A stretch of DNA of 64,000 nt from Billgrantia pellis (lineage in GTDB: Bacteria; Pseudomonadota; Gammaproteobacteria; Pseudomonadales; Halomonadaceae), in the NCBI RefSeq assembly GCF_008297955.1, contig NZ_VTPY01000001.1, positions 620,001-684,000 on the forward strand. The letters are read 5' to 3'. The notes beneath the pieces are model-generated. The model was not told where the DNA came from. It did not search any database and was given only the letters and a program-made list of their open reading frames with translations. Position numbers and translations under genes: made by a program. Positions 51,130 to 60,157 of this stretch are shown here, piece by piece; the stretch's first letter is position 1, and the number at the start of each line of letters is the position of its first letter.

Positions 51130-51672
51130 ATGTCTCACGATACCCTGCCACCCGAGGCTTCCGGCATCGATCCCGTTGGAGAGGATGACTTTGATGTCAA
51201 GGCGTACGGCTGGGAAGACTGGCCGACGCTGGTCGTCTTCTGGGCCCTGGCCTTCGTGGTGTTCCTGCAGTTCTTCAGCCGCTACGTGATCGGCAGCTCG
51301 GTGGGCTGGACCGAGGAGATTGCCCGCTACCTGCTGATCGTGGTGGGTTTCCTGGGAAGCGCCATGGCGGCGCGCAAGAACTCCCACATTGCCGTGGAGT
51401 TCTTCTATCGCTACATGCCGGGCGGCGTCGGCCGGGCGATGTCGATGCTGGTGGATATCGGCCGCACCGTCTTCTACGCCGCGGGCGTGTGGATCAGCTA
51501 CGGCCTGGCGGCCAAGACCAACGCGATGATGGTATCGATCGATGTACCGAAAAATGTCATTTACTACATCGTGATGGTGGGGTTCCTGCTGATGCTGGTG
51601 CGTTCGGTCCAGGTGACGATCCGTCATTGGCGCGAGGGCGAGAGCGAGCTGACCACGGCGAAGGATCGATGA
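51130..51672 (+). CDS. TRAP transporter small permease (DctQ type)
   Basis: 180 residues from ATG 51130, preceded by GGGAGG. There are four membrane helices, including VVFWALAFVVFLQFFSRYVI, the conserved WTEEIARYLLIVVGFLGSAM, FYAAGVWISYGL and IYYIVMVGFLLMLVRSV. It forms the small subunit of the sodium-driven permease. It lies 47 bases after the binding protein and 41 bases before the large permease. Confidence 0.92.
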   Translation: MSHDTLPPEASGIDPVGEDDFDVKAYGWEDWPTLVVFWALAFVVFLQFFSRYVIGSSVGWTEEIARYLLIVVGFLGSAMAARKNSHIAVEFFYRYMPGGVGRAMSMLVDIGRTVFYAAGVWISYGLAAKTNAMMVSIDVPKNVIYYIVMVGFLLMLVRSVQVTIRHWREGESELTTAKDR

Positions 51673-51713
51673 AGGATCAACGATGACAACAACAATCCAC
51701 CGGAGGCTTCGCC

Positions 51714-53093
51714 ATGCCTGAGGTATCGATCGCGCAGCGCAAGGGGGCGGTCGTACCGCCGTTGATCGTCGCCCTGGCGGTCGCCTTCTGCGTGCTCATG
51801 GCCGTCATGGGCTACGGCTTGACGTTCCTGTTCGCCACGATGTTTACCCTGCTGGTAATGGGGTTCCCCATTGCCGTCAGCCTCGCGGGTTCGTGTCTGC
51901 TCTATGTCTATCTGACCGGCCGGGTGCCCGATATCGTCGTCGCGCACCGCATGATCAACGGCATCGACAGCTTTCCGCTGCTGGCGATTCCGTTCTTCAT
52001 CCTGGCGGGCAACCTGATGAACCATGGCGGTATCACCACGAGAATCTTCGATTTCGCACGGGCGCTGATGGGCTGGATGCGCGGTGGGTTGGGGCACGTC
52101 AACGTCGGGGCCAGCATCGTGTTTTCCGGCATGTCCGGGGCGGCGGTGGCCGATGCCGGCGGGCTCGGCACCATCGAGATCAAGGCCATGCGCGATGCCG
52201 GCTACGACCAGGAGTTTGCGGTCGGGATCACCGCCGCCTCGTCGACCATCGGGCCGATCATTCCGCCCAGCCTACCGATGGTGATCTATGGCGTGATGGC
52301 CGGTGCCTCGGTGGGCCAGCTGTTCGCCGCCGGCCTCATCCCGGGGCTGCTGATGGGCGCGAGCCTGATGATCATGATCGCCATTCTCGCGCGGCGCCGA
52401 GGTTATCCCCGCGATGCGTCGTTTTCCCCGGTGCTGGTGTGGCAGACATTCAAGCGCGCCTTCCTGTCGTTGCTGACCCCGGTGATCATCGTCGGCGGCA
52501 TCATCTCGGGGGTCTTCACTCCAACCGAGTCGGCGATTGCCGCGGTGGCCTATGCACTGTTTCTTGGCGTTTTGGTCTACCGCATTCTGACTTGGCGACG
52601 GCTGCTCAAGGTCAGCATGGAAACCATCGAAACCACCGCCGTGATCCTGCTGATCGTTGCCGCCGCGTCGATCTTCGCCTGGATACTCACCAGCAACCAG
52701 GTTACCCGGCATGTGATGGAGTTGCTGGGGCCGTTCTCGGACAACCCCATCGCCATTCTGCTGCTGATCAACCTGGTGCTGATCGTGGTCGGCTGCTTCA
52801 TGGAAACCATCGCCGCCATTACCATCCTGGTGCCCGTGCTGCTGCCGATGGCCGTGAATGCCGGGGTCGATCCGGTACACTTCGGCGTGATCATGGTGCT
52901 CAACCTGATGATCGGCCTGTTGACCCCGCCGGTGGGCATGGTGCTCTACGTGTTGTCCCGGGTCTCGAACATCTCCTTCGAGAAGTGCATGCGCGGTACG
53001 CTGCCGTTCCTGGTGCCACTGGTGATCGCGCTGCTGCTGGTGACCTTCGTTCCGGCCATTTCCATGTGGCTGCCCACGCTCGTATACCGCTGA
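51714..53093 (+). CDS. TRAP transporter large permease (DctM type)
   Basis: 459 residues with GGAGG before the ATG and about a dozen membrane helices. Diagnostic stretches are SFPLLAIPFFILAGNLMNHG, IVFSGMSGAAVADAGGLGTI, ITAASSTIGPIIPPSLPMVI and LMIGLLTPPVGMVLYVLSRV. It is the sodium:solute symport subunit. Together with the two preceding genes it makes a complete TRAP system. Confidence 0.94.
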   Translation: MPEVSIAQRKGAVVPPLIVALAVAFCVLMAVMGYGLTFLFATMFTLLVMGFPIAVSLAGSCLLYVYLTGRVPDIVVAHRMINGIDSFPLLAIPFFILAGNLMNHGGITTRIFDFARALMGWMRGGLGHVNVGASIVFSGMSGAAVADAGGLGTIEIKAMRDAGYDQEFAVGITAASSTIGPIIPPSLPMVIYGVMAGASVGQLFAAGLIPGLLMGASLMIMIAILARRRGYPRDASFSPVLVWQTFKRAFLSLLTPVIIVGGIISGVFTPTESAIAAVAYALFLGVLVYRILTWRRLLKVSMETIETTAVILLIVAAASIFAWILTSNQVTRHVMELLGPFSDNPIAILLLINLVLIVVGCFMETIAAITILVPVLLPMAVNAGVDPVHFGVIMVLNLMIGLLTPPVGMVLYVLSRVSNISFEKCMRGTLPFLVPLVIALLLVTFVPAISMWLPTLVYR

Positions 53094-53102
53094 GGAGCGC
53101 CA

Positions 53103-54173
53103 ATGCCTCGAACCGACGAACCCGCCACACGCGTGGCGGGTGCTGTACTGCAGGTCTTCATGGAGCGTGCCCTGGCACGCTGCGAGGTCGACGAACCCTC
53201 GCGTAACGCAGTTGCCCGAGCGTTGATCACCGCGTCGCGCATGGGCACCGACAGCCATGGGCTGCGCCTGCTGCCGCACTACGTTCGCGCGGTGCAGGGC
53301 GGGCGCATCAACCCGCGTCCGGCCATGCGCTTCACCCGGCGCCTGCCGGGGACCGGCTATCTCTATGCCGACGACGGCTTCGGTCATCTGGCCGGTTATA
53401 CCGCCATCGAGCATGCCATTGCCATGGCCGATGAGGTCGGCATCGGCGCGGTAGCCGTCGGACGCTCCTCGCATTTCGGCGCGGCGGGTTGCTATGCCCT
53501 GGAGGCGGCCCGGCGAGGCTACGTCGGGCTGTCCGTGTGCACTGCCGATGCCCTGGTCAGCCTGCATCACGGACAGGGGCCGTTCCACGGCACCAACCCC
53601 ATCGCCTTCGCCGCGCCAGTGCCCGATCAACTTCCCTACCTGCTCGACATGGCGACCAGTTCGATTCCCTGGAATCGGGTGCAGCAGTACGCCGCCATCG
53701 ATCGCGAGCTTCCCCCCGGTGTGGTCGTCGATCGCCAAGGGAACCTGACCACCGACGCCTCGCAGGCCGTTTCGCTGCTACCGCTGGGCGGCGCCGACTT
53801 CGGCTTCAAGGGGGCGGGACTCGCCGGCATGGTGGAAGTGCTCAGCGCGACGATGACCGGCATGCTCCATGGGTTTCGCCTGCTGCCGATGAGCGGCGAC
53901 GACATGAGTACGCCCCGCGGTGTCGGCCATTGCTTCCTGGTCATGCGCCCCGACGCCTTCGTCGAGCGCGACGTTTTCGACCGCGGCATGCGGGATTACC
54001 TGAAAGACCTGCGGGACCAGCCCGCCCTGGAGGGCGGAGAGGTGCTGGCGCCCGGCGATCGCGAGTGGCGCTGCCAGGCGCATCGCGATGCCGAGGGCAT
54101 TCCGCTCGATTCAGCAAATGTGGCGGCTTACGCCGAACTGGCCGAGCGACTTTCGATTCCCGCTCCGGCATAG
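53103..54173 (+). CDS. Ldh-family (malate/L-lactate dehydrogenase-like) oxidoreductase
   Basis: 356 residues, starting 9 bases after the DctM stop with GAGGAG upstream. Family motifs are SRMGTDSHGLRLLPHYVRAV near the N-terminus (the His-containing catalytic segment), VGRSSHFGAAGCYALEAARR, FHGTNPIAFAAP and LPLGGADFGFKGAGLAGMVE. These NAD(P)H-dependent enzymes reduce or oxidise 2-keto/2-hydroxy acids such as diketogulonate, ureidoglycolate or lactate. Its place in the TRAP operon suggests it acts on the imported acid first. Confidence 0.88.
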   Translation: MPRTDEPATRVAGAVLQVFMERALARCEVDEPSRNAVARALITASRMGTDSHGLRLLPHYVRAVQGGRINPRPAMRFTRRLPGTGYLYADDGFGHLAGYTAIEHAIAMADEVGIGAVAVGRSSHFGAAGCYALEAARRGYVGLSVCTADALVSLHHGQGPFHGTNPIAFAAPVPDQLPYLLDMATSSIPWNRVQQYAAIDRELPPGVVVDRQGNLTTDASQAVSLLPLGGADFGFKGAGLAGMVEVLSATMTGMLHGFRLLPMSGDDMSTPRGVGHCFLVMRPDAFVERDVFDRGMRDYLKDLRDQPALEGGEVLAPGDREWRCQAHRDAEGIPLDSANVAAYAELAERLSIPAPA

Positions 54174-54287
54174 AGACGACGGAAGGGGGCGCTTCAGGGC
54201 CGGGGAACCCGCGAGAGCGGCGAGAATGCAGTACCATATGGCCCGGCCCGTACGGGGACTGGGTTGGCTGGCCAGGAGTTGCATTGC

Positions 54288-55004
54288 ATGAGTCGATACA
54301 AGGTGGAGCGCAAGACGCTGTCCGAGCAGGTGGCTGAGCAGCTCGAGGCGGAGATCCTCGAGGGGCGGCTGAAAGAGAACGACCAGCTGCCTTCGGAGCG
54401 GGAGCTGATGGAGCAGTTCGGCGTCGGCCGGCCCGCGGTGCGTGAAGCGCTCTTCCATCTCCAGCAGCTGGGTCTGATCGCCATCAACAGCGGCACCCGT
54501 GCCCGGGTGATACGGCCGACCGCCGAGGCGGTGATGGCGCGTCTTTCCGGTGTCACCCGCCAGTTGCTGTCCCGGCCGGAAGGGCAGCAGTATTTCCAGG
54601 AGGCGCGGGCCATGTTCGAGATCTCGCTGGCGCGCTACGCGGCCCGGAACGCCAGCGAGGAGGATCTTCAACGTCTGCGCGACGCCCTGGCCGACAATCG
54701 CGATGCCGTGGGCGACGAGGCACGCTTCAAGCGCTCCGACAACGATTTTCACGGTGTGCTGGCAAGCATCGGCCGCAACCCCATCTTCGATGCCATGCAC
54801 GTGGCCCTTTCCGAGTGGCTCGACGACCGTCGTGCTCAGGTGCTGCAGCAGAAAGACGAGGACAAGGCGGCGCTCTCCGCGCATGTCGAGATCGTCGAGG
54901 CGATCGAATCGCGCGACCCCGATGCCGCCGAGGCCGCCATGCGCCGTCACCTCGACCGGCATTATGGGACCTATATGAAGCTCAAGAAGCGCCTATCTGA
55001 GTGA
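54288..55004 (+). CDS. GntR-family (FadR subfamily) transcriptional regulator
   Basis: 238 residues from ATG 54288 (AGGAG 10 bases upstream). The winged-helix domain is clear: LSEQVAEQLEAEILEGRLKE, then LPSERELMEQFGVGRPAVRE and ALFHLQQLGLIAINSG. The C-terminal all-helical FCD ligand domain carries the metal-binding pattern around DNDFHGVLASIGRNPIF and AHVEIVEAIESRDPDAAEAA. It is the only regulator of the catabolic island and very probably a ligand-relieved repressor that binds the TGTCATAC-type sites listed here. Confidence 0.9.
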   Translation: MSRYKVERKTLSEQVAEQLEAEILEGRLKENDQLPSERELMEQFGVGRPAVREALFHLQQLGLIAINSGTRARVIRPTAEAVMARLSGVTRQLLSRPEGQQYFQEARAMFEISLARYAARNASEEDLQRLRDALADNRDAVGDEARFKRSDNDFHGVLASIGRNPIFDAMHVALSEWLDDRRAQVLQQKDEDKAALSAHVEIVEAIESRDPDAAEAAMRRHLDRHYGTYMKLKKRLSE

Positions 55005-55127
55005 CGATCTGCTGCGCGCCCGCTTTCTCGCCCACTTTCGCCTGGTCTGGCTCGAGCTCGCAAGATCGCGATAGAGGGGTATTACTACGCAATGAGAAGG
55101 AAAGACGAGCGCAGCCACGTTAGACCA

Positions 55128-56768
55128 CTATAAAGAGACGCCGCGCTTCCAGGGTATGAAATCATACTGCGCCAGCCCCACCGCCTTGGGCGTGTAGCGT
55201 CCGGAGGCGGCATCGATGCACAGCCGGAGGAGCTCGTCGGCCAGTTCCTCGATCTGCGCTTCTCCGCGAAGGATCGGCCCGGCGTCGAAATCGATCACGT
55301 CGTCCATGCGGCTGGCCAGCTCGCTATTGCTGGCAATCTTCAGCACCGGCGCGACCGGGTTGCCGGTAGGCGTGCCGAGCCCGGTGGTGAAAAGAATCAG
55401 GTTGGCGCCCGAACCGGCCAGAGCGGTGGTCGATTCGACATCGTTGCCGGGAGTGCAAAGCAGATTGAGGCCCTTGCGACGTAGCGGCTCGGTATAATCG
55501 AGCACGTCCACCACCGGGCTATCGCCGCCTTTCTTGGCTGCGCCGGCGGACTTCATGGCGTCGGTGATCAGGCCGTCGCGGATGTTGCCGGGCGAGGGGT
55601 TCATCGAGAAATCCGCTCCGACGCGGGCGGCATGGCGCTGGTAGGCCTCCATCAGAATACGGAACCGCTCGGCCACGCATTCGTCGCGACAGCGGGCGAT
55701 CAGCTCGTGCTCGACCCCGCATAGCTCGGGAAATTCGCTCAATATGCCGCTGCCGCCCAGGGCGACCAGGCGATCCACCACGGCACCGACCAGAGGGTTG
55801 GCCGAGAGCCCAGAGAAACCGTCGGAGCCGCCGCACTCGACGCCGAGACTGAGCGCCGACAGCGGGGCAGGGGAGCGCTCGAACCGGTTGGCCAGGCGCA
55901 GCCCGTCGAAGATCGTGGTCAGCGCCTCGCGAATCAAGGCCTCTTCGCTGCGACTTGCCTGTTGCTCCAGGTAATGGACCGGCCGCCAGCCGTCGGGGGT
56001 TCGCTCGGCAACGGCTTCCTGCAGCAGGTCGATCTGTGCCTTCTGGCAACCCAGGCTCAATACGGTGGCGCCGGCCACGTTGGGGTGGCAGATGTAGCCG
56101 GCCAGCAATTGGCAGAGCGCCCGCGTGTCGTCGTCGGTGCCACCGCAGCCCAGTGTATGCGTCAGGAAGCGCACCCCGTCGACATTGGGAAACAGCCGCT
56201 CGCGGGGAGGCAGCGCGGTGTCTTCCTCCGCCCGCCCATGCAGCAGCTCCCTGGCCAGGCGCTTGTAGTCGCGGTACGGATCTTCGCCCAGCGCATCGGT
56301 GACGCTCTGGCGCAGCACCTCGATGTTGCGGTTCTCGCAGAAGACCAGGGGGACCACCAGCCAGACGTTGGCGGTGCCGACCTGGCCGTCGGGCCGACGA
56401 TAGCCGTCGAACGTCGTGCCCGCGAAGGCGGAAACGTCAGGTGCCTGCCAGGCGTCCCTTCGGGACGTCGTGATATCGCTGGCCGTGCTGTGCTCGGTAT
56501 TGACCGTGGTGATGGAGGCCCCCGCGGCGATGGGCCGGGTCGCTCGGCCCACCGTGACGCCATACATGATCACGCTGTCGCCCTCGGCCAGGTCGGCCAG
56601 GGCGAACTTGTGCTTGTGGCGGATCGGCTCGACCAGACGAATGCGACGACCGTCGTCCTCGACCTCGGCCCCTTCCGGCAAGTCCTTCAGGGCGACGCGC
56701 ACGTTGTCGGCGGCGTGAACGCGCAGGGTGGCGAGTCGGCCGGCGTCGCTGGCGATAGCGTGGGTCAT
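55128..56768 (-). CDS. UxaA/GarD-family altronate- or galactarate-type dehydratase
   Basis: 546 residues from ATG 56768 with AGGAG upstream; codons further upstream belong to the leader. An N-terminal SAF-like domain (VRVALKDLPEGAEVEDDG to about residue 105) is followed by the catalytic UxaA domain. That domain has LTHTLGCGGTDDDTRALCQL, LSLGVECGGSDGFSGLSANP and LFTTGLGTPTGNPVAPVLKI. These iron-dependent enzymes dehydrate altronate, galactarate or related acids. Located with the FAH-type hydrolase and two SDRs on the minus strand, it likely supplies a 2-keto-3-deoxy acid to the same lower pathway. Confidence 0.87.
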   Translation of the reverse strand: MTHAIASDAGRLATLRVHAADNVRVALKDLPEGAEVEDDGRRIRLVEPIRHKHKFALADLAEGDSVIMYGVTVGRATRPIAAGASITTVNTEHSTASDITTSRRDAWQAPDVSAFAGTTFDGYRRPDGQVGTANVWLVVPLVFCENRNIEVLRQSVTDALGEDPYRDYKRLARELLHGRAEEDTALPPRERLFPNVDGVRFLTHTLGCGGTDDDTRALCQLLAGYICHPNVAGATVLSLGCQKAQIDLLQEAVAERTPDGWRPVHYLEQQASRSEEALIREALTTIFDGLRLANRFERSPAPLSALSLGVECGGSDGFSGLSANPLVGAVVDRLVALGGSGILSEFPELCGVEHELIARCRDECVAERFRILMEAYQRHAARVGADFSMNPSPGNIRDGLITDAMKSAGAAKKGGDSPVVDVLDYTEPLRRKGLNLLCTPGNDVESTTALAGSGANLILFTTGLGTPTGNPVAPVLKIASNSELASRMDDVIDFDAGPILRGEAQIEELADELLRLCIDAASGRYTPKAVGLAQYDFIPWKRGVSL

Positions 56769-56799
56769 GGTAGGCTCCTGCAGAGGGCGGTATGAGGGC

Positions 56800-57651
56800 T
56801 CAAAGCGCTTCGTCGCCAACCACCGTCTGTCGTTGTTCGCCAAGACCCTCGATGCCAAGGCGCATGCTTTGTCCCGGCTTGAGGTAGACGGGGGGCTTCT
56901 GGCCCATGCCGACCCCCGGGGGAGTGCCGGTGGAGATGACATCGCCTGGCTGCAGGCTCATGAAGCGGCTCAGGTAGCTGATCAGGTAGGGGATGCGGTA
57001 GACCATGGTGCGGGTACTGCCGTCCTGAAAACGATGGCCGTCTACCTCGAGCCACATCGCCAGATCATGCGGGTCGGGCACCTCGTCCGGCGTGACCAGC
57101 CAGGGGCCCAGCGGGCCGAAGGTATCGCAGCCCTTGCCCTTGTCCCAGGTGCCGCTGCGCTCGAGCTGGTATTCGCGTTCGGAGATATCGTTGACCACGC
57201 AATACCCGGCCACGTGTGATCGGGCGTCGGCCTCTTCGATGTAGCGCCCGGCCTTGCCGATGACCACGCCAAGCTCGACTTCCCAATCGGTCTTCTTCGA
57301 GCCGCGCGGAAGAAGAACGTCGTCGTTGGGTCCGCAAATGGAGCTGGTCCACTTGTTGAACACCACCGGCTCCGGCGGTACCTCGGCGCCGGTTTCCGCG
57401 GCATGGTCGGAGTAGTTGAGGCCGATGGCGATGAATTTCCCCACCCCGCCCACACATGGGCCCAGTCGGGTATTGGCGGGAACGATCGGCAGGTCGGCGG
57501 GATTGAGCGCGGCCAGCACTTCCAGCCGTGCCCGGCCGAGATAGGCGCCACCGAGGTCGGGCAGGTGAGCCGACAGGTCGCGGATCATGCCGTCGGCATC
57601 GAGCAGACCGGGTTTTTCCTTTCCCTTCGGGCCGAAGCGCAGCAATTTCAT
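56800..57651 (-). CDS. Fumarylacetoacetate hydrolase-family enzyme, probably 2,4-diketo-3-deoxy-L-fuconate hydrolase
   Basis: 283 residues. The FAH fold motifs are intact: GKFIAIGLNYSDHAAETG, KTDWEVELGVVIGKAGRYIE (metal ligands), CDTFGPLGPWLVTPDEV and DVISTGTPPGVGMGQKP. Together with L-fuconate dehydratase and an SDR it fits the last step of the non-phosphorylating L-fucose pathway, which cleaves 2,4-diketo-3-deoxy-L-fuconate to pyruvate and L-lactate. Another acylpyruvate would also fit the fold. It lies 31 bases upstream of the UxaA-type gene on the same strand. Confidence 0.87.
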   Translation of the reverse strand: MKLLRFGPKGKEKPGLLDADGMIRDLSAHLPDLGGAYLGRARLEVLAALNPADLPIVPANTRLGPCVGGVGKFIAIGLNYSDHAAETGAEVPPEPVVFNKWTSSICGPNDDVLLPRGSKKTDWEVELGVVIGKAGRYIEEADARSHVAGYCVVNDISEREYQLERSGTWDKGKGCDTFGPLGPWLVTPDEVPDPHDLAMWLEVDGHRFQDGSTRTMVYRIPYLISYLSRFMSLQPGDVISTGTPPGVGMGQKPPVYLKPGQSMRLGIEGLGEQRQTVVGDEAL

Positions 57652-57742
57652 GGTGGATTTTCCTTGTCGTCGAGGATGGGTTCGTTTGCTGAAACGGTTC
57701 TCAATGAAGACCGCCGCGTCGAGTGTTATGCCGCTGCCTGGT

Positions 57743-58492
57743 TCAGGTTAGCCAACCGCCGTCGATGATGTGTGCCGTGCCGGTGGTATAGGCGGATTCG
57801 TCAGCCGCCAGATAGGTGGCTAGTGCCGCGATTTCGTCGGCCGTGCCCAGCCGGCCGAGGGGCTGCCGGGCGAGGAAGGCCCCGAGCACGTCCGTTTCCG
57901 GGCGGCCTTCACGGGCGGCTTGGTCGCGGATGCGCTGGCGCAGGGAAGGGGAGTCGACCGTGCCCGGGCAAATGGCATTGCAACGGATACCCTGGGCCAC
58001 GTAGTCGGCGGCCACCGATTTGGTCAGGCCGATGACCGCGGCCTTGGTCGTGCCGTACGCGAAGCGACGGGGCACGCCCTTCAGGCTCGAGGCTACCGAG
58101 GCCATGTTGATGATGCTTCCGCCTCCTCGGGCGAGCATGCCGGGAAGCAGGGCACGGATGAGGCGGTACATGGCGGTGACGTTAAGCGACAGGGAGAGTT
58201 CCCAGTCCTCCTCGCTGCATTCCAGCAGGCTACCGCTGGCCACGTAACCGGCGCAATTGAACAGCACGTCGGGGGCGTCGATATCCGCGGCCAGAGCGGC
58301 GATGCCCTGGGGGTCGAGAACGTCGAGGCGGCGCGTCTCGATGCCTTCGATCTCGCGCAGCGCTTCCAGCTTGTCGGGATCGATATCCGTGGCGATGACC
58401 CGCGCGCCCTCCCGGGCGAAGCGTCGCGCGGTGGCCTGGCCGATGCCCTGGCCGGCGGCAGTGACCAGGGCCGTCTTGTCGTGCAGTCGCAT
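57743..58492 (-). CDS. SDR-family dehydrogenase, probable 2-keto-3-deoxy-L-fuconate dehydrogenase
   Basis: 249 residues. TALVTAAGQGIGQATARRFA (NAD site), then Asp in VIATDIDPDKLEAL favouring NAD, VLFNCAGYVASGSLLEC, IINMASVASSLKGVPRRFAY and GTTKAAVIGLTKSVAADYVA (catalytic Tyr/Lys). The IRCNAICPGTVDSPSLRQRI segment resembles the 2-keto-3-deoxy-fuconate/rhamnonate dehydrogenase group. It would produce the 2,4-diketo acid cleaved by the FAH-type enzyme encoded immediately downstream. A putative GntR site precedes it. Confidence 0.82.
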   Translation of the reverse strand: MRLHDKTALVTAAGQGIGQATARRFAREGARVIATDIDPDKLEALREIEGIETRRLDVLDPQGIAALAADIDAPDVLFNCAGYVASGSLLECSEEDWELSLSLNVTAMYRLIRALLPGMLARGGGSIINMASVASSLKGVPRRFAYGTTKAAVIGLTKSVAADYVAQGIRCNAICPGTVDSPSLRQRIRDQAAREGRPETDVLGAFLARQPLGRLGTADEIAALATYLAADESAYTTGTAHIIDGGWLT

Positions 58493-58522
58493 GGCGGGGA
58501 TCCGGAATGTTGTGGTTATTCG

Positions 58523-58542
58523 TTGGTATGACAGGCTACTAG
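58523..58542 (-). promoter_or_regulatory. Putative GntR operator before the minus-strand catabolic genes
   Basis: On the minus strand this reads CTAGTAGCCTGTCATACCAA. The core CCTGTCATAC is identical to the 46881-46900 site. It ends 31 bases upstream of the SDR start at 58492, a good position for a repressor. Confidence 0.5.
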
Positions 58543-58672
58543 CATGACGTTCATTCGATTATGGTTCAGTTCGTTGGAAATGCAACAGAGGGTGAAAGGG
58601 GCATTTGGGCGTCGAAGACGCAGAGGCCGCGGCGAGCCGGAACCCGCCACGAGAGCGATCGGTGAGGGCGGT

Positions 58673-59425
58673 TCAACGGGCCAGCCAACCGCCGTCCACG
58701 GCCAGGGTGTGGCCATTGACGTAGCTCGACGCATCCGAGCAAAGGAAAATGGCCGCACCGGCCAGATCCTCCGGCGTACCCCAGCGACCGGCGGGTATGC
58801 GACCGAGGATCTCGGCGCTGCGCTGCGGGTCGTCACGCAGAGGCTGGGTGTTGTCCGTGGCCATATAGCCCGGGGCGATGGCATTGACGGTGATGCCGTG
58901 GGCAGCCCATTCGTTGGCCAGCAGGCGGGTCAGCCCGAGCACGCCGCTCTTGCTGGCGGTATAGGAGGGCACGCGTATGCCGCCCTGGAACGACAGCATC
59001 GAGGCGATATTGACGATGCGCCCCGGTGACTTGCGTTCAAGCCAATGGCGCGCCACTTGTTGGCTCAGGAAGAAAACGGCCTTGAGGTTGACGTCGATCA
59101 CCGAATCCCAGTCGGCTACAGTGAACTCGAGCGCCGGCGCGCGGCGAATCATGCCGGCATTGTTGATGAGTATGTCGAGGCGGCCGGTGCGCTCCAAGGC
59201 GCGCGCAACGATATCTTCCGCCCGGTCGCGGTCCAGTTCCGCCTCGACATTATCGTAGCGCCGGCCCAGCGCCTCGACTTCTACACGGGTAGCGTCGGCG
59301 CCGCTACGGTTGACCCCGACGATGTCGGCACCCGCTTCGGCAAGCGCCACGGCGATGCCTTGGCCGAGCCCCTTGTTGCAGCCGGTGACCATGGCGATCC
59401 GACCTTCAAGCGAAAACCGTGTCAT
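58673..59425 (-). CDS. SDR-family dehydrogenase, KduD-like
   Basis: 250 residues from ATG 59425 with AAAGGAGA upstream. MVTGCNKGLGQGIAVALAEA, DILINNAGMIRRAPALEFT, RIVNIASMLSFQGGIRVPSY and TASKSGVLGLTRLLANEWAA match the KduD/2-deoxy-gluconate 3-dehydrogenase group, as does the ending ITVNAIAPGYMATDNTQPLR. KduD enzymes interconvert keto-deoxy-hexuronate intermediates in pectin or alginate breakdown. It is followed after 180 bases by the other minus-strand genes of the island. Confidence 0.85.
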   Translation of the reverse strand: MTRFSLEGRIAMVTGCNKGLGQGIAVALAEAGADIVGVNRSGADATRVEVEALGRRYDNVEAELDRDRAEDIVARALERTGRLDILINNAGMIRRAPALEFTVADWDSVIDVNLKAVFFLSQQVARHWLERKSPGRIVNIASMLSFQGGIRVPSYTASKSGVLGLTRLLANEWAAHGITVNAIAPGYMATDNTQPLRDDPQRSAEILGRIPAGRWGTPEDLAGAAIFLCSDASSYVNGHTLAVDGGWLAR

Positions 59426-59677
59426 GCATGTCTCCTTTGATGGCGAACACAAACGACAGTATGGACCTGAGCGGGACAGTCGGATAAACCGACGGCTCGT
59501 CAGGACCCGTCGAAGAGGCCTTGTAGAAAAAGTGCTGAGCGAAAAGAACGAAGCCGAGACCTGAGCGTACAGGCGAATGAAAAGGTTTTCACGATTGGCG
59601 AGGGCTGGCGGCGAGCCCAGGGAGCGCTACGCCCTGCCAGCCTAACCGGCAGGACGCAGTGAAGATAAGCCGGGGAA

Positions 59678-59839
59678 CTAGTCGGGACGACGGTCACCGG
59701 ATTGACGATTTGGGTGTTTCCCTGGCGTACGGCTATCGGGCTTCTTACCACGGAACCCGCGCCAGGCGTTCTTCACCTTGTCACGGTTTGCTGGCTTTCT
59801 CAGCCAGTTCATAATGGCTAATCCTATCCATCTCTTCAT
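59678..59839 (-). CDS. Small basic protein of 53 residues
   Basis: ATG 59839 is preceded by GGAGG with 5-base spacing, a strong start. The product begins MKRWIGLAIMNWLRKPANRD and ends in a Lys/Arg/Pro-rich tail, so it has a short amphipathic N-terminal helix and a high positive charge. No family was recognised. The flanking intervals (59426-59677 and 59840-60157) show no other gene. Confidence 0.55.
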   Translation of the reverse strand: MKRWIGLAIMNWLRKPANRDKVKNAWRGFRGKKPDSRTPGKHPNRQSGDRRPD

Positions 59840-60157
59840 ACAGACCTCCATGCCTGAATCGCTTCGATTTGAATTGCCGCAACCGCTCATGCTCATCGTC
59901 GCCGGCTGACGGTGGGGCTCGCCCGAAAGAGAGCAACCACCGATGTCCGCATCCGCAGGCTTGGGCTTTGTTAGGTATGGCCGGCCCCTGCCCGTGGGTC
60001 AAGCGAGGCGAGGGCAGGTGCGGCCTGGTGAGGCACGGGGTGCCGTTGCTCTCGAGGTGAACCATACTGGGGACATGGGGCTCTAAAAGGCTAGAATCAT
60101 TCGAACAGGGACACTGTGGCCGGCCGCTTCATTCCTGTTCAGGTACGGAGCGCAAGC

